Shown: piece after piece, positions 47,968-59,189 of the stretch
Layout of the letters: each line of letters opens with the position of its first letter
Numbering within the stretch: the first letter of the stretch is position 1
Source of the DNA: Ilex aquifolium
Taxonomy: Eukaryota > Streptophyta > Magnoliopsida > Aquifoliales > Aquifoliaceae
Direction of reading: 5' to 3'
Length of the DNA: 64,000 bases
Assembly (NCBI GenBank): GCA_951799425.1
Contig: OX637407.1
Location: forward strand, 22,760,981 to 22,824,980
The notes under the pieces: generated by a model
Databases searched by the model: none
Seen by the model: the letters and a program-made list of their open reading frames with translations, nothing else
Told to the model about the DNA's origin: nothing
Program-made: the position numbers and the translations under genes

Positions 47968-50378
47968 CTAACCCGAAACAAAATTTTCTGTTTTGGATCT
48001 ACTGGTTAACGAAGTAAGTCAAGACGTCCATACTTCTCGTTTTGGTGGTTCGATTTTTTGTAATATGTAGAGAAATGATAAAATTTAATTCTAATCAAGT
48101 GATTATGAGAGATAGCTTGGTACACACACATAGAAATATGTGTATGTGTTTGTGTGTGTGTGTTCAACATATGTAACCTAATAGATAGGCATGAAGTTAA
48201 GAACTAAGATGGGGGTGTGGAATAAAAGGAGGGAGATCCCTTCAGTCCAAGACGTGACAGGAATAGCTGGACACAGCTCCTGCATCGTTGGATCAAAAAC
48301 GCATCATGGTTTCATCCATATAATGTTTGATGAGTTCTCGAACCAACGAGTCAGCAGCTGGTTATTAGCTCTCAAACTGTCTCGGACTGGACCAAAGGGA
48401 CCTCCCTCCTTCCTCCATGAACCACCCTACTAACACATCATTTCTTGTAAACAAACTTGCACAAGCCCCCCCAAAAAAAAAGGATATCCATAACTTCAAT
48501 TTGCTCATGCAACTACAATGTATGTTTCACTCTGTGTGTGTGGGAGAGAGAGAGAGAGAGTTTGGAAATAGGAGGTTTGAGGATGAGAGCGATGAGGATA
48601 GTACTCTTTCTATATATAGAAGTGCATATGGGACATGGAAATCTAAGGCCCTCTGATAAGTAGATTTAGTGCAGACTCATCAAGTTGTTTTCTATGTTGA
48701 AAAAATCAATTTTCTATCGAGATTTATATGTTGCCTCGAAAATTATACTCATAATTCTACGGTATTGAAATAAGAAATTCGATATTGTATCGAAAATTAT
48801 TATTTTTAAGATTAATTATACCTTTTTTATACTTGTTTGAAATAACTTCGTGATTGATCATAAATACCTTCTGATTAGTTATAATTTCACCTTTAAAATT
48901 TATAACATGATTTCAAAATTTTATAATTTTATCATTAGAAATTATAATTTTGACTTTTGCCTCAAAAGTTATAATTTAACCTAAAAAAAAGTTGTCAATT
49001 ATGGGTACGGTGCCAAATATATAAGTTTTTTTTAGTTTAATGATTAGAGATGTCTAAGTCAATTTATGGGTATCTCGACTAATCTCCTCTCCAGTTCATT
49101 TAAAAGCGAGTTATCCACGTCAAGATTAAAATATTTATGAAAAATAAATCATTCATAACCTAACCTTATTAAATTATCAAGATTTAAACACCAGAGATCT
49201 AGATTTACCGCCCGGTAACAAGTGTTTTGTAGTCTGCTTACGCATCCAATCATCCAGCTGTATGGCTCTCCTTAAAGAAGGCCAGACCGTACCATTAAAA
49301 GCTGATCTCTTAGTTAACGTTTGGCCACGACGAAACCTTAGCTTCCTTAATCAGCATCAGTCCTTGGGTCCCAGACTCCCAATAATGGAAAGGATTCGGG
49401 GGAGTTTGGTTGGGGTTTTTTTTTTTTTTTTTGGGGAGGAAAACTTAAATATTACAACTTCATATCTTCTAACTTATAAATCAAAAAGTTATAATGATGT
49501 ATTTTTTATATTGTTAATAGTTCAAGTTATAATTAATTGAAGTAATTTGTGATGCATCACAATATTTTATGATTAATTATGAATTATGTTGTCACTCATA
49601 ACTTATTTTTTAAAAAGCATAACTTAATATTTAAAAATAATAATTTTTGACACAATATCTATTTTTTTACAGTACAATTATACTTATCCCTTCTACTAAA
49701 AAATAGAGTTGTGTTAAATCTCCTTAATGGATGACGTAAAATACAATAACGACTTAGATTGTTTAGATTAACAGTTTGCATTTTAATCACAATAACTCTT
49801 TTTATTTATATTTAATATTTTAATCATAATAAATATTTTAACCACTTATTTATGTTTTAGTCACGATAAATAGTTTAACTACCCACTTACGTTTTAACCA
49901 CATTAAAAAAATAATTGATATTTCGAATTGTTTGGAATTATTTTAATATTAAACTTTAGACATCTCATAGTTTCGAATTAAATCTCTTTAGAAAAAAGAT
50001 TGTTTATCTCATGAAAACCTGCTTCAATCTCGCTGCGAAAGTTGCATTATTTGATTAGCCGTATACTTTACTTGTTTTTTTGGGGATTGACGTGATATTA
50101 TCAAATGATAGATATTGTCTTCTATAATTGATAATTTAGATGACTTTGAGTCCTTCTAGCCAGTACCCAGCCGAAAGTTTCGTATTGCGGGACCCTTCGT
50201 CTAAGAATCAAATACAGTCCTCACTCACTCACTCAGGCTCAGGTGCTTTGCTTTGTGTTGTCAATTCGTTTGTCTCTGAGTACTCTTTTTTTTGCAGAAA
50301 TTTGTTTGCTTTTTTGTTCTTGTCATTTTTCCAGATTGACCAGTCCATGGGCCGGGTTATCCATGAGGCACTCCCAAT
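47968..50378. other. Intergenic, no gene supported
   Basis: AT-rich with GT and GA microsatellites (about 48120-48162, 48543-48560) and a poly-T run (about 49418-49430). A stretch at 48191-48433 is open but has no recognisable content. Confidence 0.45.
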
Positions 50379-51113
50379 TAGGGGTATCAACTGTGTCGGA
50401 TTAAACGGTTACGTGTCAGGTTAAACGGGTGACGGATGAAAAATATGTAAACTCGTACACGACACGTTTAATAAACGGGTGAAAAATCTCAACACGAACA
50501 TGACCCGTTTAATAAACGGGTAACACGACACGACTCATTTAACCCGTTTAATTTTAAAAAAATTATATTAACAAATTTTAATACTCCACTTTTTTTTATT
50601 GCCAATTGTACTTACCTCAAAAAAAAAAAGATTTTTTTGTCAAATCTCATAAAAATCAGACTTGAAGGTTTAAAAAAAAATGAAAGAAGTCATTGTCTTT
50701 TATAAGCAACTCAACCCTCCCCATCTCCCCTCATTTTCCAATGTGAGACAAAAACAAAAGGCATTGGTTTGCCTTTTATAGGCAACTCAACCATTCTCAT
50801 CTCCCATCATTTTCCAATGTGGGACAAAAACAAAAGACATTGGTTTGCCTTTGTCTTTGAAGTACTCTTCATCTCCCCTTTTTTGTCTTTGAACTACTAC
50901 TTTACTTTTTTTTTTGTATTGATTTTTTTTAATTCTTTTTTTCTTGCTAATTTTTTAAAATAATTATTAATTTATTATTATATTAATTTTATTTAAACGG
51001 ATAAACATGTGATAAACGGTTTGACAAGTCTCACCCGAACACGACCCGTTTATCACCCAAACCCGTTTAATTCGTGTCGGTTAATCGTGTCGTACCGGAT
51101 TTTGACAGTCCTA
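50379..51113. mobile_element. hAT element with perfect 8-bp duplication
   Basis: The left TAGGGGTATCAACTGTGTC and the reverse complement of the right TAGGACTGTCAAAATCCGG form imperfect inverted ends. The flanks ctcccaat at 50371-50378 and 51114-51121 are identical. The interior is rich in aaacgggt/acccgttt words in both orientations, as in the element at 43849. Confidence 0.85.
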
Positions 51114-52426
51114 CTCCCAATAGTCATGGAGAGAGCCACTATGCACCCTTCAAATACTCGCCCCTTCCCCCCCCCCACCCCACCCCACCCCACCCCCCAC
51201 CCCACATGCTTGACTTACACAATAATCTCTCCCGACTTTAGTCATATAATCCTTCAAAACAACCAACACTCTGACACCTCATCCGCGAATTCGCGCTTTG
51301 AGAGCAAATTCTCCATAAATTCATGCTATCAATTTATAAAATTAACGAATTCAAATTTTCAATTAACGAATTCGCTTTCTTAGTTACTTATATGATTACT
51401 CATTATTACTTAAATTTTTATTTGAAAAGTATTGGCTCATATATAAATACTAGTTATTCTCCGTGCCTGAAGGCACGGAGTAATAAAAAAAAATTGTCAA
51501 CAATGAACATATTTGTATTCACATCCAAAATCAAACTACAAACATAAAGGAGAGGTAAAAAAATTTAAGTACCGATTGTAATGGGGTGAGCAGGGTTAGT
51601 GGTGGTGGGCGACAGTGGTGATGGTGGGAGATGGTGATGGTTGTGTTGGGTGGTGACAACCGTCATCATTGTGGTAGCCGTGGGTGACAACAGTGATGGT
51701 GGTGGTGGGTTTTGAGTGACGAGATGGTAGTGGCAGCCGTGGGTGACAGCAGTGGTGGTGGTGGGTGGTTGTGGGTGGTGGGGGACGACAGTGATGGTGG
51801 TTGGTAGTGGTGGTGGTGGGACGATGACGGTGGTGGTGGGCGGTGACGATGGCGGTGGTGGGCGACGATTGATAATTCTAAGTGACAATGTGATGGGTGG
51901 TGGTGAATGATGGCAGTTGTAAGTGTGGTGAGGGTAGGTGACGGTGGGTGACTGCAGTGGTGGGCGATGATGGGTGGTGGTGGTAGGTGTGGTGGGGGTG
52001 GATGACAGTGGCTGGTGGCGATGGTGGGCGATGACAGGTGGTGGTGGGTTGTGGTAGTGGGTGACGGTGGGCAACAATGGTAGTTGTGGGTGCTGACGGT
52101 GGGCAACAGTGGTAGTAGGATGATGGTTGTAATGGTAAATAAATATAAAAATAAGATCATGATGGTGGTGGGTGGTGAGTGGTGACAGTGGACGACGATG
52201 GTAGCAATTAGTGGTGGGTGGCGGTGGGGCAGTAAGGGTGGGGTGATGGTGGTGGGTTGGCGATAGTGGTGGTATTTGTGATGGTGGTTGGGGGTGGTGG
52301 GGGTGGTGGCAGTGATGGTGGGACAGGGGCGGTGGTGGTAAGGTGCGATAGCGGTGGTGATGATGGTAGGGCGCGGTAGCGATGGTGGTGATGGTGGTAG
52401 GGTGTGGTAGCGATGGTGGTGGTGAT

Positions 52427-53845
52427 TAGGGATGACAGTGGACCGGGTAAAAATGAGTATTCGTCCAAACTCGTCCCGTTTGGACCGAGGATGAACCGTA
52501 CGTATTAGACAATAAACGTATATAGGGATACTCGTATAAACCCGTGCGGGGATGAATGCGGGAATGAACTCACACTTACCCCCGTCCAGCCCCTCCCCGC
52601 CCCGCCCCGTTCCGCTCCGTTTTACCCGTTATTATTATTATTATTTTATATGTATATATACATGTTGCTATGAATACAAATTTACATATTATTGAATGAT
52701 TTTTTCTTTTAGAAATTATTTTTTTTTATATTTTTTTCATGTTTTTGGCTTGTAAAAGTGTAGATCTTTGTATTTTTATGTTTTTTTTTTTATGTTGAAT
52801 TATATTATGTTACATTATGTTGTGTTGGATTTACATGGGAGACAAACTTTTAATTATATTATATTGGATTACTAGTTATTGTCTGTGCCTGAAGGCACAA
52901 TGTAATAAAAAATGGTAAACAATAAACATATTTGTATTCATATCCAAAATTAAATCATAAACATAGAGAAGAGATAAATGATTTTAAGCATCGGCTTGTA
53001 GTGGGGGTGAGGGGTGGTGGGCGACAGTGGTGGTGGTAGGAGACGGTGATGGTTGTGGTGGGTGACAATGATCGTGGCGGTGGTGGTGGTGGCGACGGCG
53101 GTGATGGTGACGGTGGTAGCAGTGGCGGTGGGGGGGGTGCTAGCGATGACGGCGACAGTGGTGGCGGCGACGGCGGTGGCGGTGGCGGTGGCGGTGGCGG
53201 TGGCGGTGGCGGCGGCGACGGCGGTGGTGATGGTGGAGATAGTAGTGGGGCGGTTTCAAACACTATTAATTTTTTTTTAAAGTACTTATGAGAAATAATT
53301 TTTAGAAATATTTTTAAAAAATCACTCCAAACACACCCTTAGGGGTCTATTTTTCCTATTAAATTTAGAGTGTTAATATTAGCCGTTAGATTAATTTTAG
53401 AGTAAAATTTAAAGCGATCTCAACCGCGAATAGCAAAAGTCATTTTGTTTATCTTTTGAGATTTGAATTGTAAGCTACTTTATTATATATTGGATTATGT
53501 TGTAGACAAGGTTTTAATTATATTATATTAGATTATGTTGTAGATGACAAGTTTTTTAATTATGTTATGATATTTTTATAATTATGTTGGATTATTTAGA
53601 ATGTTAGATTGATTTAGAATTTTGGTTTATATTGGTTTGGGCATGGGCTTGGATTGGGTAAGGTGGACGGGGGTGAAGGCGGGGATGGGGCGAGGGCAGG
53701 GATTACAAATTTACCCACGGACAGGGATAGAGATGAAAATTATACCTGTTAATGGAGGTGGACCGGGGATGGACGGAGTTTTTTAAGCGGGTACAAGGAT
53801 GGAGACTACACCTTTTGCCCCCGCTTCGGTCCATTGCCATCCCTA
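52427..53845. mobile_element. hAT-like element inside Helitron C, itself carrying Helitron D
   Basis: The left TAGGGATGACAGTGGACC and the reverse complement of the right TAGGGATGGCAATGGACC are inverted ends. Flanks gtggtgat (52419-52426) and atggtgac (53846-53853) match at 6 of 8. The interior has ccccgcccc and gggatgggg words and no ORF. Confidence 0.7.
52872..53490 (-). mobile_element. Non-autonomous Helitron, copy D (minus), inside the hAT element
   Basis: Opens A|CTAGTTATTGTCTGTGCC with a partly decayed hairpin, followed by the same body as copies A-C and a short GGT/GGC block (about 53070-53240). It ends near 53490 after agctactttattatata; the terminal TC is not preserved, so this edge is approximate. 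Confidence 0.78.
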
Positions 53846-55187
53846 ATGGTGACGGTGGTAGTGAGGATGGTGGGGCAGTGGTGATAGTGGTAGTGACGGT
53901 GGTAGAGCGGTGGAGGAGGTGGTAGTGGTGGTAGAGGTAGTGGTGGAGCGATTCTAAACACTATTTTTTTTTAAAGTACTTATAAGAAATAATTCTTTGA
54001 AACATTTTTAAAAAGTCACTTCAAACACACCCTTAGGGACTTATTTTTCCTATTAAATTTGGAGTTTTAATATTAGCCGTTAGATTAACTTTAAAGCAAA
54101 ATTTAAAGAAATCTCAACCGCGAAAAACAAAATTCATTTTGTTTATCTTTTGATATTTGAATTGTATTGTACTTTATTATATACTAGCAATGTACCACGT
54201 GCGTTGCACGTGAATAATTTTCGTGTATAAAATTTAATAAAAAAATTTAGGTATATGTATACCTAAATTAAATATCATCTCAAATTTAAAAAAATTATGT
54301 TTTTATCGCTCATATTATATTATAGAATTTGAAAAATTTTATATGTTCCCAACGATTCGTTGTTCTAACTATAAGAAAAAAAGATATAAAAATAATTTAT
54401 TTTGAAATTCATTTAATTAAGTTTCAACTTATAATTCATTGAATAAAATAATAATAATAATAATAATTGTCAATATTCTAATCAATGCTTATTTTTTAAA
54501 GGTAACATAATCAATTAAACAGTTTCTTAGATATTGATATTTATACGTAAAGAATATAGAATTAAAAGAGATGTTAAGGGTAATGTGGAGATTTAAACAT
54601 AAAGCATATAATGGTAATTGAGCTATTTAACTATAGAAGGATAATGTGGTATTTAAAATTCGTGCACACGTGCACATGGATTTTTTGAGGTATAGTTTTG
54701 CTTTTGAAATAATTAGATAAATATAATAGTAAATACCTACTTATAAATCTAACATTTTGAATATTCCTATTATATAATTTTTATAATTTGTAATGGACAT
54801 AACACTGCATATTTGCAGAACGAATATTAGTTTTTATTGTTTTATTTTCTCTTAAGTTTTGATGAATTACCTTCTTCTAAACCTGTGCCCTTAAAATTTA
54901 GAACTTTTCACGTGAAGTTAATTATTTAGATTAGTTTTATTTGCAATATAATAGTAATTGTACAAATATATTTTTTTATAGTATGTGGGTATATATAAAT
55001 AAAAAGTATCGTAAACACTTATTAAATTATGAAAAATACAGAAGTGGACTATTTTAAGTTATGGTGGTCATTTAATTATAAACAATTAGTTGAGCAAATT
55101 TAAAAAGTTAAGTTGTGATAAGTAATTTAATGTGAGACTAAACATATTCGTAGCATTGTTAATCGATACAAATAAAATAGTTTATAG

Positions 55188-57000
55188 TGATGAGTCCGAA
55201 TTTGACTGGGTCGAGCCCAACTTAAAGGGACCGAGAAAGCCCAAAGGAAATTTCATTCGGAGCTGAATAGTCCAAATTACGGAGGGCATAAAGGGAATTG
55301 GACCGGTCGTAAATCAATGCGGCCGTAAATCAAAGCGGAGTTAAAAGGAGCTCAAGCCAAAGCCAACGCCCAAGGACCAAGGGGTGCCGCCCATGGGGAG
55401 GCCACCCAACCTAGGCGCCGCCCTTGGTGTTGCCCTCATTGTTTTCTCCTCCTTTGTCCTCTTGACTCCAATGAAGGTCTAAGCCAAGTCAAGTCCAGTC
55501 CAAGATCCTTCTCCGACTGAATAGGAGCACGAGGAAAGAATATCGGGATGTGGAAATCTACTCCTACCTTAACTGTGCTTGCCGAAGAAATCTATTCCTA
55601 CTAAAATTGCACTTACCAAAATAGTGGAAGACCCCTTCCTCACGTCACCGCCTCACCGCCTTACCCTCACTATATAATGTAAGCCTTCTCAAGAGTAAGG
55701 GCACGCCTTCAATACCTCACTACACATTTTGCTCTCTCTCTCTCTCCCTCCCAAGCACTGTAATACTCCCGGAGTTATTCTCCCGGTTGCATTGTTCATC
55801 AATAAAACACCTCTCGCCACCGTAGCCGTTCCCGAGAGTGGAGTAGGTCACCCGGACTGAACCACTATAAATCCTTGTGTCGACTCTGATGAGTCCAAAA
55901 TTAACTGGTTCAGACCCAACAAATACTAAAGGGCCTAAGAAATAGTCCAAGTCGCCAAAGCCCATCAAGCCGGGTCAACCCATCTAAAGAGAGTGGAGAA
56001 GAGGTGAAGGAGCCAAGTGAGGCCAAGGGAGGCCAAGGGGCACCACATGAGAGGCCACCCAAGCCACATGAGCGCCGCCCACTAGGCGCCACCCTTGGGG
56101 GCCGCCCAATGGTTGGGCTCCCCACTCCTCCTCAATCTCTCACTTGTTCTCTCTTCATGCTGTGATGCCTCAAGTCAAGTGATCTTTCCTCATGCCGTGA
56201 TGCCTCAAGTCCAAGAAGGAAGACACTAGTAGACCAACACCTAAGCCCAAGGAAAACACCCAAAGGGCATGACAACCCTTGGGCGCTAACCATTGGGCGC
56301 CGCCCCTTGGGTGCCTACCCCTTGGTGCTCCTCTTGCCTTGGTACTCCGGTACGCCCACTTCAACTCAAGGTCCAGCCCAAGGTCCAAGCTCAACATTAA
56401 ACTTTCCTCCGATTGAATAGGAACACGAGGGAGAGAATGTCGGGATATGAAGATCGACTCCTACCTTAACTGTGCTTGCCGAAGAAGACTATTCCTACTG
56501 AGATTACACTTACCAAAATGGTGGAAGACTTCTTTCTCACGTCACCGCCTTAACCTAGCTATATAATGTGAACCCTCTCAATAGTGAGGGCACGCCTCCA
56601 ATACCTCACATTGCTCTCTCTCTCTCTCTCTCTCTCTCTCAAAGCACTGTAACTCTCCGGTGACTGATATTTTATCAATAAAGAACACCAGGCCACCGCT
56701 GCCATTCCCCAAAGTGGAGTAGGTCATCCGAGACCGAACCACTATACATTCCTGTGTTGATCTATTGTTTATCGTTTTAATTCCTTGATTGCCATTGATT
56801 GCTTGTTAGTTGTTCATTAATTACACCCTTATACATTCTTAACTGTTGATCTTGCACAAGACAATTTTGTGCATCATCAGACTCTATATTTACTGTTTTG
56901 CCATTGATCTGTCATTGATTGTCTGTTTATTGCTCATTAATTATATTTGTTCATATACTTGACTGTTGATCTTGCACGAAGATCAATTTGTGCATCATCA
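55188..57000 (+). mobile_element. Solo LTR, outer copy, interrupted by a second solo LTR
   Basis: Starts TGATGAGTCC, ends GTGCATCATCA, with tatag on both sides (55183-55187 and 57001-57005). The segment 55887-56879 is a younger insertion. The outer LTR itself is about 815 bp, with a TATA-like ctatataatg near 55668, AATAAA near 55801 and the gagtaggtcacccggact block. Confidence 0.9.
55887..56879 (+). mobile_element. Solo LTR, inner copy, 993 bp
   Basis: Starts TGATGAGTCC, ends GTGCATCATCA, with gactc on both sides (55882-55886 and 56880-56884). It is longer than the other copies, with a small internal duplication (gtgatgcctcaagtc twice near 56160-56215). TATA-like ctatataatg near 56560; AATAAA near 56679. 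Confidence 0.9.
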
Positions 57001-57449
57001 TATAGTATTGCCAATAAACATAACTAAAAAGAATTTATTAAAACTAAAACATAAAAGAGAAGAAAATGAAAAGGTAGGGTTTGATAATCTTATCCAAATT
57101 ATATTAAAATAAATCTTATATTAAGTAAGACTCTAGTGTATTTATTCAATTTTATTTGAAAATTCAGAACTTGTCATCAACTAATGAAAATAGATAGACA
57201 TAAATAAAAGTAATTTAATTATTTTAACAATTAATTTTTGTCTTTTAAAAGAAAGAATATGAAAAGGCTTGGATATGTGTAATATTAATGAAGTTTTATT
57301 AATATTAATTAAAAGTTTAACATCAATCAAGTCTTATTAATATGAGTTCGAAATTAAATAAGGCTAGTATCGTCTTTATATATTATTTTAGGGTTAAAAT
57401 TGTCAATCAAAAGTTTTTCTTGATAGTGTACTTTTATTAATAGTATAGA

Positions 57450-58117
57450 TATACATATACATATACATATCAAACTAAAATGATATTTGTAACCTATAAT
57501 TATTATTTCAAGATCTTATAATTAATATGTATTTTAAAAATAAATAATTTTCCACATAATTGTGCATGAAATTTAATTTTTATGAGTATGGTATGGTCAA
57601 AACTTGAACACAACCATATTATTGAACTTTAGAAGTCCGCGTGACCATTAATCTCATTCATGTAGGAGTCTTAGGTACAGTTTGGTAACGGTTTCTTAAA
57701 ATATTTTTTTTATGTACAAGACAATTTTGCCAAAATTTGATAACTATATTTAAAATAATATATATGAATATTCATGTTTGAGAAATACATTTATATATGC
57801 ATATACATTTATGTATCTGCATACATATAAACATAAGACTAAATTTACAGGTTTAAAGCTTTTATATCCTGTGATATCCAACTGAATTTGATAAGGACAA
57901 GCTATATATCCTTATATTTGGTGCAACATTGTTTTGTTTAATAAGCCATAATGTGTGTGTGTGTGTGTGAGAGAGAGGATATGAGGACATCCAATTTGTA
58001 ATGGAGTTGACTACGGTAGGGAATTTTTTTTTTTGGTATCAAGCATACATTTATTATTTTTATTATATTTTTGGGTGTTTTTATCATTGTGGTGGTACCC
58101 AAAAAAATGGTAAAAAT
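57450..58117. other. Spacer between Helitron E and the Gypsy element, no gene seen
   Basis: AT-rich, with a GT/GA microsatellite at about 57952-57978. Confidence 0.5.
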
Positions 58118-58699
58118 TGATGATGCACAAAATTGGTTTGCACACCACAGTCAAGTAATAGTATAAAATGCAGTAATAATAAGTAGAGGAAAGACAAGAA
58201 CAACACAAGGATTATAGTGGTTCGGTCAACGAGACCTACGTCCACTTTCAATGGCTAAGTTCGCCGGGAAGTTTATTATCTCAGGTAAGGAGATCAGGGA
58301 ATTACAAGAGAGAAAGATGAGCTTCGGGTTTTTGCGAGATGCCCCCCAAGTGATGGGAAAACTTACAATTTATAGTGGTTGGCTCATAATGAGTATTAAT
58401 CATGTAGGCAGGGGGTCTCAACGGATTAGGAAGATTTTAATAGTAAATAATGGTTCGGTGACCCCTCCTCTTCTCAACGGGTAGGGGAGCTCCAAGAGAC
58501 CCGGTCAATGTTTGAGGGAAGGTTGACTCTCTCCAAGTGGCAGAGGTGAGGCTCCTGGACGCTCTCTTGATGACGCAGCTCCTTGAGGGACTTGATCTGC
58601 TTGGACCTCATTGTGTTTGTAGGGTCTTCTTATAAACTTGGGCCTTTCAACAAGCTTGGGTTTTCCACATGAGTTGGGCCATTTGGGCCTGGCCCATCA
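58118..58699 (-). mobile_element. 3' LTR of the Gypsy element
   Basis: In element direction it starts TGATGGGCCAGGCCCAAATG and ends TTTTGTGCATCATCA. The block ggttcggtcaacgagacct (58220) is the inverse of the gagtaggtca...gaccgaacca block in the solo LTRs. The length of 582 bp is close to the 589-bp solo LTR at 2892. The inner boundary is set by the adjoining polypurine tract. Confidence 0.8.
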
Positions 58700-58715
58700 T
58701 TTGCCCCCCAATGCC
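58700..58715 (-). other. Polypurine tract of the Gypsy element
   Basis: In element direction GGCATTGGGGGGCAAA lies directly before the LTR start TGATGG. Such a purine run primes second-strand DNA synthesis during reverse transcription. Confidence 0.7.
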
Positions 58716-58821
58716 TCATGTCCAATGAAATTTGGAGAAGACGACATTCACTTGATTTTGAATTCTGACCTGAGAAGACCTCTCTCCCGCTACGACCATG
58801 TTACGCTACGACTGAATTTCG

Positions 58822-58905
58822 GGGATCGACCTGCCCGGACAGGTCGCGGGGATCGACCTGCCCGGTCAGGTCGCGGGGTTCCACCTGCCCGGTCAGGTGG
58901 CAGGG
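58822..58905. repeat. Three tandem 28-bp GC-rich units containing a palindrome
   Basis: Units share ggggatcgacctgcccgg and caggtcgc; each contains the palindrome-like acctgcccggtcaggt. They lie between the polypurine tract and the antisense gene, where its promoter would be expected. Confidence 0.75.
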
Positions 58906-59189
58906 GCTCGGGGGCAGCACCCCCGAAAGCTAAACGATTTTTTGAATCACAAACCAAGGTTCCTTCTTCATTCCTGATATATATTTTAGCTTTGTAGGGC
59001 GTCTCCAGCTGCATTACCTCCTCTTTTATTTCCCCCTTTTGAATTCTAGAAAAGCCCTTGCTTTGAATTGGGCCTTTTTATTTTCCCTTGATTTGAAGAA
59101 ACCCTGGGGTATAAATAGTAGTTTTCTTCTTCCTTCTATCCACTTCATTCTTGAAATTGTTGGAGACCCAAGACTGGTTTGCTCTTAAG

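Larger units (their letters stand above)
51450..54183 (-). mobile_element. Non-autonomous Helitron, copy C (minus), split by a hAT element
   Basis: On the plus strand it opens A|CTAG, then the hairpin ccgtgcctgaaggcacgg; this is the 3' end read in reverse. The other end has ttaatattagccgttagatt, aaatctcaaccgcg and tactttattatata, the reverse of the family 5' part. The GGT-type block (about 51600-52426 and 53846-53945) is several times longer than in the other copies. A hAT element occupies 52427-53845. Confidence 0.8.
54184..57449 (-). mobile_element. Helitron of a second family, copy E (minus), carrying nested solo LTRs
   Basis: On the plus strand it opens A|CTAGCAATGTAC followed by the hairpin cacgtgcgttgcacgtg (7-bp stem, GTT loop), a widespread plant Helitron 3' end. 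The other end is cttttattaatagtataGA|T, the reverse of a TCTATACTATTAATAAAAG 5' end. It inserted at the outer end of copy C. Removing the solo LTRs leaves about 1.45 kb of AT-rich DNA without a Rep/helicase gene. Confidence 0.8.

Noticed and set aside
48191..48433. 80-aa plus-strand ORF
   Set aside because: No recognisable motif, no promoter or splice support, and length expected by chance.
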